Assembly (NCBI GenBank): GCA_902531985.1
Contig: CACAGG010000008.1
Span: 1-38,160 of the forward strand
Direction of reading: 5' to 3'
Length of the DNA stretch: 38,160 bases
Origin: an uncultured marine group III euryarchaeote
GTDB lineage: Archaea > Thermoplasmatota > Poseidoniia > MGIII > CG-Epi1
Positions 36,273 through 38,160 of the stretch are shown in pieces (the stretch's first letter is position 1; each line of letters starts with the position of its first letter). The notes beneath the pieces are model-generated. The model was not told the DNA's origin. It worked only from the letters and a program-made list of their open reading frames with translations, and did no database searches. Both the position numbers and the translations under genes were made by a program.

Positions 36273-36274
36273 AT

Positions 36275-36955
36275 ATGCGGATTGAGGAGCTAGATTCATT
36301 GAGAGCAACAGCACTTGTGATGATGTTAATCTCTAACTTTGTTTCAGATCTTGATTATTTTGGAATAATGGAAGTTATCAAGGGGGATAAATGGTGGTGG
36401 CTAGCAAGAGCAACAGCATTTCTATTTGTTTCTATATCTGGAATTTCCTATTTTTTAGCTCACCAAAAAGAATATGATTTTATGGTAACATTGAAGAGAA
36501 CTCAACGATTGATATTTTGGGCATTTGTAATCACCTTCATAACGTATTCTTTTGCACCAGAAGCATATGTTAGATTTGGCGTATTACATCTTTTAGCATT
36601 AGGAAGCATTGTAGCATTTCCAGTTGCACGTAAGCCACTCTATGCATTTGGAATAGGCATTTTTCTTTTACTGATTCCACTATCCTCTAATTCTAATTCA
36701 GTTTGGATTGGCTTACAAGGGACAGGAACGTTTGCAGTAGATTATTTCCCACTTAATCCTTGGTTGGGTATTTTCTTCATATTTATATCAATAGCAAGTA
36801 AAATCTATCCAGAAGGAAAACCTGTGCTAAATTTTGAATGGCCCTATAGATGGCTTTGGTTTGGAAGGAATACCTTAATAATTTATGTAATTCATCAACC
36901 AATATTGATTGGTTTATTGATTTTAAGCGGTAATGTTCATTTGGAGGATTTATGA
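36275..36955 (+). CDS. DUF1624/HGSNAT-like acyltransferase membrane protein
   Basis: 226 residues from the ATG at 36275, which is 2 nt after the GTPase stop. A longer frame from 36194 would overlap the GTPase coding region by nearly 80 nt and adds no hydrophobic or conserved sequence. The opening MRIEELDSLRATALVMMLISNF is the first transmembrane segment of the DUF1624/heparan-alpha-glucosaminide N-acetyltransferase type, and five or six further membrane segments follow (about 35-215). RFGVLHLLALGS carries the family's internal motif. Family members transfer acetyl groups across the membrane to a sugar. The acceptor is unknown. The last codons overlap the YggS-like gene by 4 nt. Confidence 0.75.
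   Translation: MRIEELDSLRATALVMMLISNFVSDLDYFGIMEVIKGDKWWWLARATAFLFVSISGISYFLAHQKEYDFMVTLKRTQRLIFWAFVITFITYSFAPEAYVRFGVLHLLALGSIVAFPVARKPLYAFGIGIFLLLIPLSSNSNSVWIGLQGTGTFAVDYFPLNPWLGIFFIFISIASKIYPEGKPVLNFEWPYRWLWFGRNTLIIYVIHQPILIGLLILSGNVHLEDL
36943..36947 (+). promoter_or_regulatory. Shine-Dalgarno for the YggS-like gene
   Basis: GGAGG sits 4 nt before the ATG at 36952, within the upstream gene. It fixes the start and fits translation of an internal operon gene. Confidence 0.5.
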
Positions 36956-37620
36956 TTTCAGGAGGTTTAAGTAAAATAAGAAATGAGATGAAAACCGTAA
37001 TTTCAAATTGTGGTAGAAAGCTTTCAGATATTAATTTAATTGGTGTTTCAAAAACTAAGCCTTTAGGTATGATAATCGACGCGTTTGAATTGGGTCTGAA
37101 AGATATAGGTGAAAATTATGTTGAGGAATTTTCACAGAAACATTCAGATTATAATCCAGGTGGCCTAAATTATCACTTCATAGGGCGTTTACCAACCAAG
37201 AAGGTTAGGAAGGTAGTGGGAAAGGCAAAACTTATACATTCAGTAGATTCCTTAAAGTTAGCAAAAAAGATAGACTTCGTTTCTTCTGAAGAAAAAGTAT
37301 GTCAAGAAATTTTAATTCAAGTAAATCAAGGTGGGGAATTGTCTAAATCAGGCCTTGATCAAGATTCATTAGAGTTATTTCTTTCTGAAATTTTAGCTCT
37401 TAAAAATATAAAAATTAAAGGCCTTATGTCTATCCCTCCTTTTGGTGAACCGGCAAGACCTTACTTCCAAGAACTTTGTAAGTTGCGTAATAGTTTACAA
37501 CAAAGCCTAGGTATTGATTTACCTTATTTGTCTATGGGTATGTCAGGAGATTTTAGAGAAGCTATAGAAGAAGGTTCAACACATATTCGAGTAGGTACTG
37601 CTATTTTTGGGAGTCGTTAG
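36952..37620 (+). CDS. YggS/PLPBP-family PLP homeostasis protein
   Basis: 222 residues, the usual size. The PLP lysine is K34 in LIGVSKTKP, IGENYVEEF and LNYHFIGRLPTKK follow (the QxxK-type strands of the single TIM barrel), and LSMGMSGDFREAIEEGSTHIRVGTAIFG at the end is the PLP-phosphate cup. The protein handles free PLP and has no known catalytic reaction. It overlaps the preceding gene by 4 nt (ATGA) and ends convergently, 4 nt into the FMN reductase gene. Confidence 0.93.
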   Translation: MISGGLSKIRNEMKTVISNCGRKLSDINLIGVSKTKPLGMIIDAFELGLKDIGENYVEEFSQKHSDYNPGGLNYHFIGRLPTKKVRKVVGKAKLIHSVDSLKLAKKIDFVSSEEKVCQEILIQVNQGGELSKSGLDQDSLELFLSEILALKNIKIKGLMSIPPFGEPARPYFQELCKLRNSLQQSLGIDLPYLSMGMSGDFREAIEEGSTHIRVGTAIFGSR

Positions 37621-38126
37621 TTTAGTGCTTTGGAAACTCTAATCAATTCATCACCTAATTCTTTTAGGCGCTCTTCAATTTCTTTATTTGATATAATTTC
37701 ACCATCAAAATCATGTTTTATTGCGTAAACAAATTTAGGAATGATATAGCATCTAAAATCTATCATTAATGAATTAGCCAATGACATTACAGACATGTAA
37801 CTACTTTTGCCGCCGGCGGCACAAATAAAGCCAAATATTTTGTCATACAACATTCTTCCCCCTAGCTCAACGGCATTCTTTGCACCTGAGCTAACATTGA
37901 AATTGTAAATAGGAATTGCCATAATAATCCCTTTAGCATTTTTCACTTTTTCTCTAAAATCTAGGACTTCAGGTAAGTCATAACATTCATCTCCGTCACA
38001 TATTGGTAATGGATTATCTTGTAAATCAAAGAATTCAACATCCTCCAAATGTTTTTCTAAAAATTTAGCCATAATTTTGCTTCGACTTTCAGGCCGTAAA
38101 CTAGTACTAATAATTAGGTAGCTCAC
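37617..38126 (-). CDS. NADPH-dependent FMN reductase-like flavoprotein
   Basis: 169 residues from a GTG start, with a TATA box 25 nt upstream. ISTSLRPESRSKIM (6-19) is the FMN phosphate loop, DNPLPICDGDE (about 37-47) the usual DLxxLPxxD region, and IPIYNFNVSSGAKNAVE (76-92) the flavin-ring segment of the NADPH_dep_FMN_red family. The short reading CAAGGKSSYMSV (112-123) is the AGGxxG-like loop. It reduces FMN or a quinone with NAD(P)H; the physiological acceptor is unknown. It runs convergently to the YggS-like gene. Confidence 0.87.
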   Translation of the reverse strand: MSYLIISTSLRPESRSKIMAKFLEKHLEDVEFFDLQDNPLPICDGDECYDLPEVLDFREKVKNAKGIIMAIPIYNFNVSSGAKNAVELGGRMLYDKIFGFICAAGGKSSYMSVMSLANSLMIDFRCYIIPKFVYAIKHDFDGEIISNKEIEERLKELGDELIRVSKALN

Positions 38127-38145
38127 GTGTCGTATAATGGCGGAT

Positions 38146-38155
38146 AATTATATTT
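38146..38155 (-). promoter_or_regulatory. TATA box of the FMN-reductase gene
   Basis: AAATATAATT on the minus strand, centred about 25 nt upstream of the GTG at 38126. The spacing suits a leaderless transcript, and the region upstream is cut by the window edge. Confidence 0.45.
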
Positions 38156-38160
38156 TGGAT

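Noticed and set aside
36194-36274. N-terminal extension of the DUF1624-like protein
   Set aside because: It overlaps the GTPase gene in another frame; the ATG at 36275 gives the typical family start.

Overview
The window looks like an AT-rich archaeal genome, most probably a marine euryarchaeon such as Candidatus Poseidoniales (Marine Group II) or a relative. The support is an archaeosortase (10388-11386), an archaeal Obg-like GTPase with a C-terminal TGS-type domain, an Lrp/AsnC regulator, TATA boxes about 25 nt upstream of start codons (leaderless transcription), and a giant secreted FG-GAP/CARDB protein. Folate-dependent one-carbon genes of bacterial type (metH, metF, metK, long ahcY, glyA) fit a marine planktonic archaeon that has acquired bacterial genes. 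The assignment is an inference from gene content, not from a marker gene.

Region A (1-19246, all on the + strand, visibly the more AT-rich part) is a surface-glycan island. It holds the 3' part of an asparagine synthase, an M14 peptidase-like protein, a SAM methyltransferase, a tightly overlapping six-gene run (3485-10367), an archaeosortase, a GT-C-like membrane protein, an oligosaccharide flippase, a GNHR-motif protein, a second alkaline-phosphatase-superfamily enzyme, a short UDP-sugar dehydrogenase and an NDP-sugar epimerase. The most interesting part is 3485-9205. It encodes a PEP-synthase-like kinase fused to a nucleotidyltransferase-like domain, a class-I amidotransferase-like hydrolase and a stand-alone cytidylyltransferase. 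This is the same set as Campylobacter jejuni Cj1418 (L-glutamine kinase), Cj1417 (gamma-glutamyl-CDP-amidate hydrolase) and Cj1416 (CTP:phosphoglutamine cytidylyltransferase), which make the activated phosphoramidate used to decorate capsule. I read the region as an archaeal phosphoramidate pathway, with a formyltransferase-like protein and an unknown protein inserted in the same run.

Region B (19277-29582) is an activated-methyl-cycle locus arranged around a divergent promoter region (24213-24344). Leftward run lrp-like, metF and metH. Rightward run ahcY, metK, an APS-kinase-like P-loop kinase and a mini HxGH nucleotidyltransferase, followed by a probably separate unit of a small pyruvate-kinase/HpcH-like protein and glyA. 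Together these cover CH2-THF formation, reduction to CH3-THF, methionine synthesis, SAM synthesis and SAH hydrolysis. The APS-kinase-like protein lacks much of the usual lid segment and could be the CDP-amidate 3'-kinase (Cj1415 role) that Region A lacks.

Region C (29635-38126) holds a 1822-residue exported, membrane-anchored beta-domain protein with a cytoplasmic zinc ribbon, the Obg-family GTPase, a DUF1624/HGSNAT-like membrane protein, a YggS-type PLP protein and, convergently, an NADPH-dependent FMN reductase-like protein. No rRNA, tRNA, CRISPR array, insertion sequence or integrase was seen. No gene-free stretch exceeds about 130 bases.
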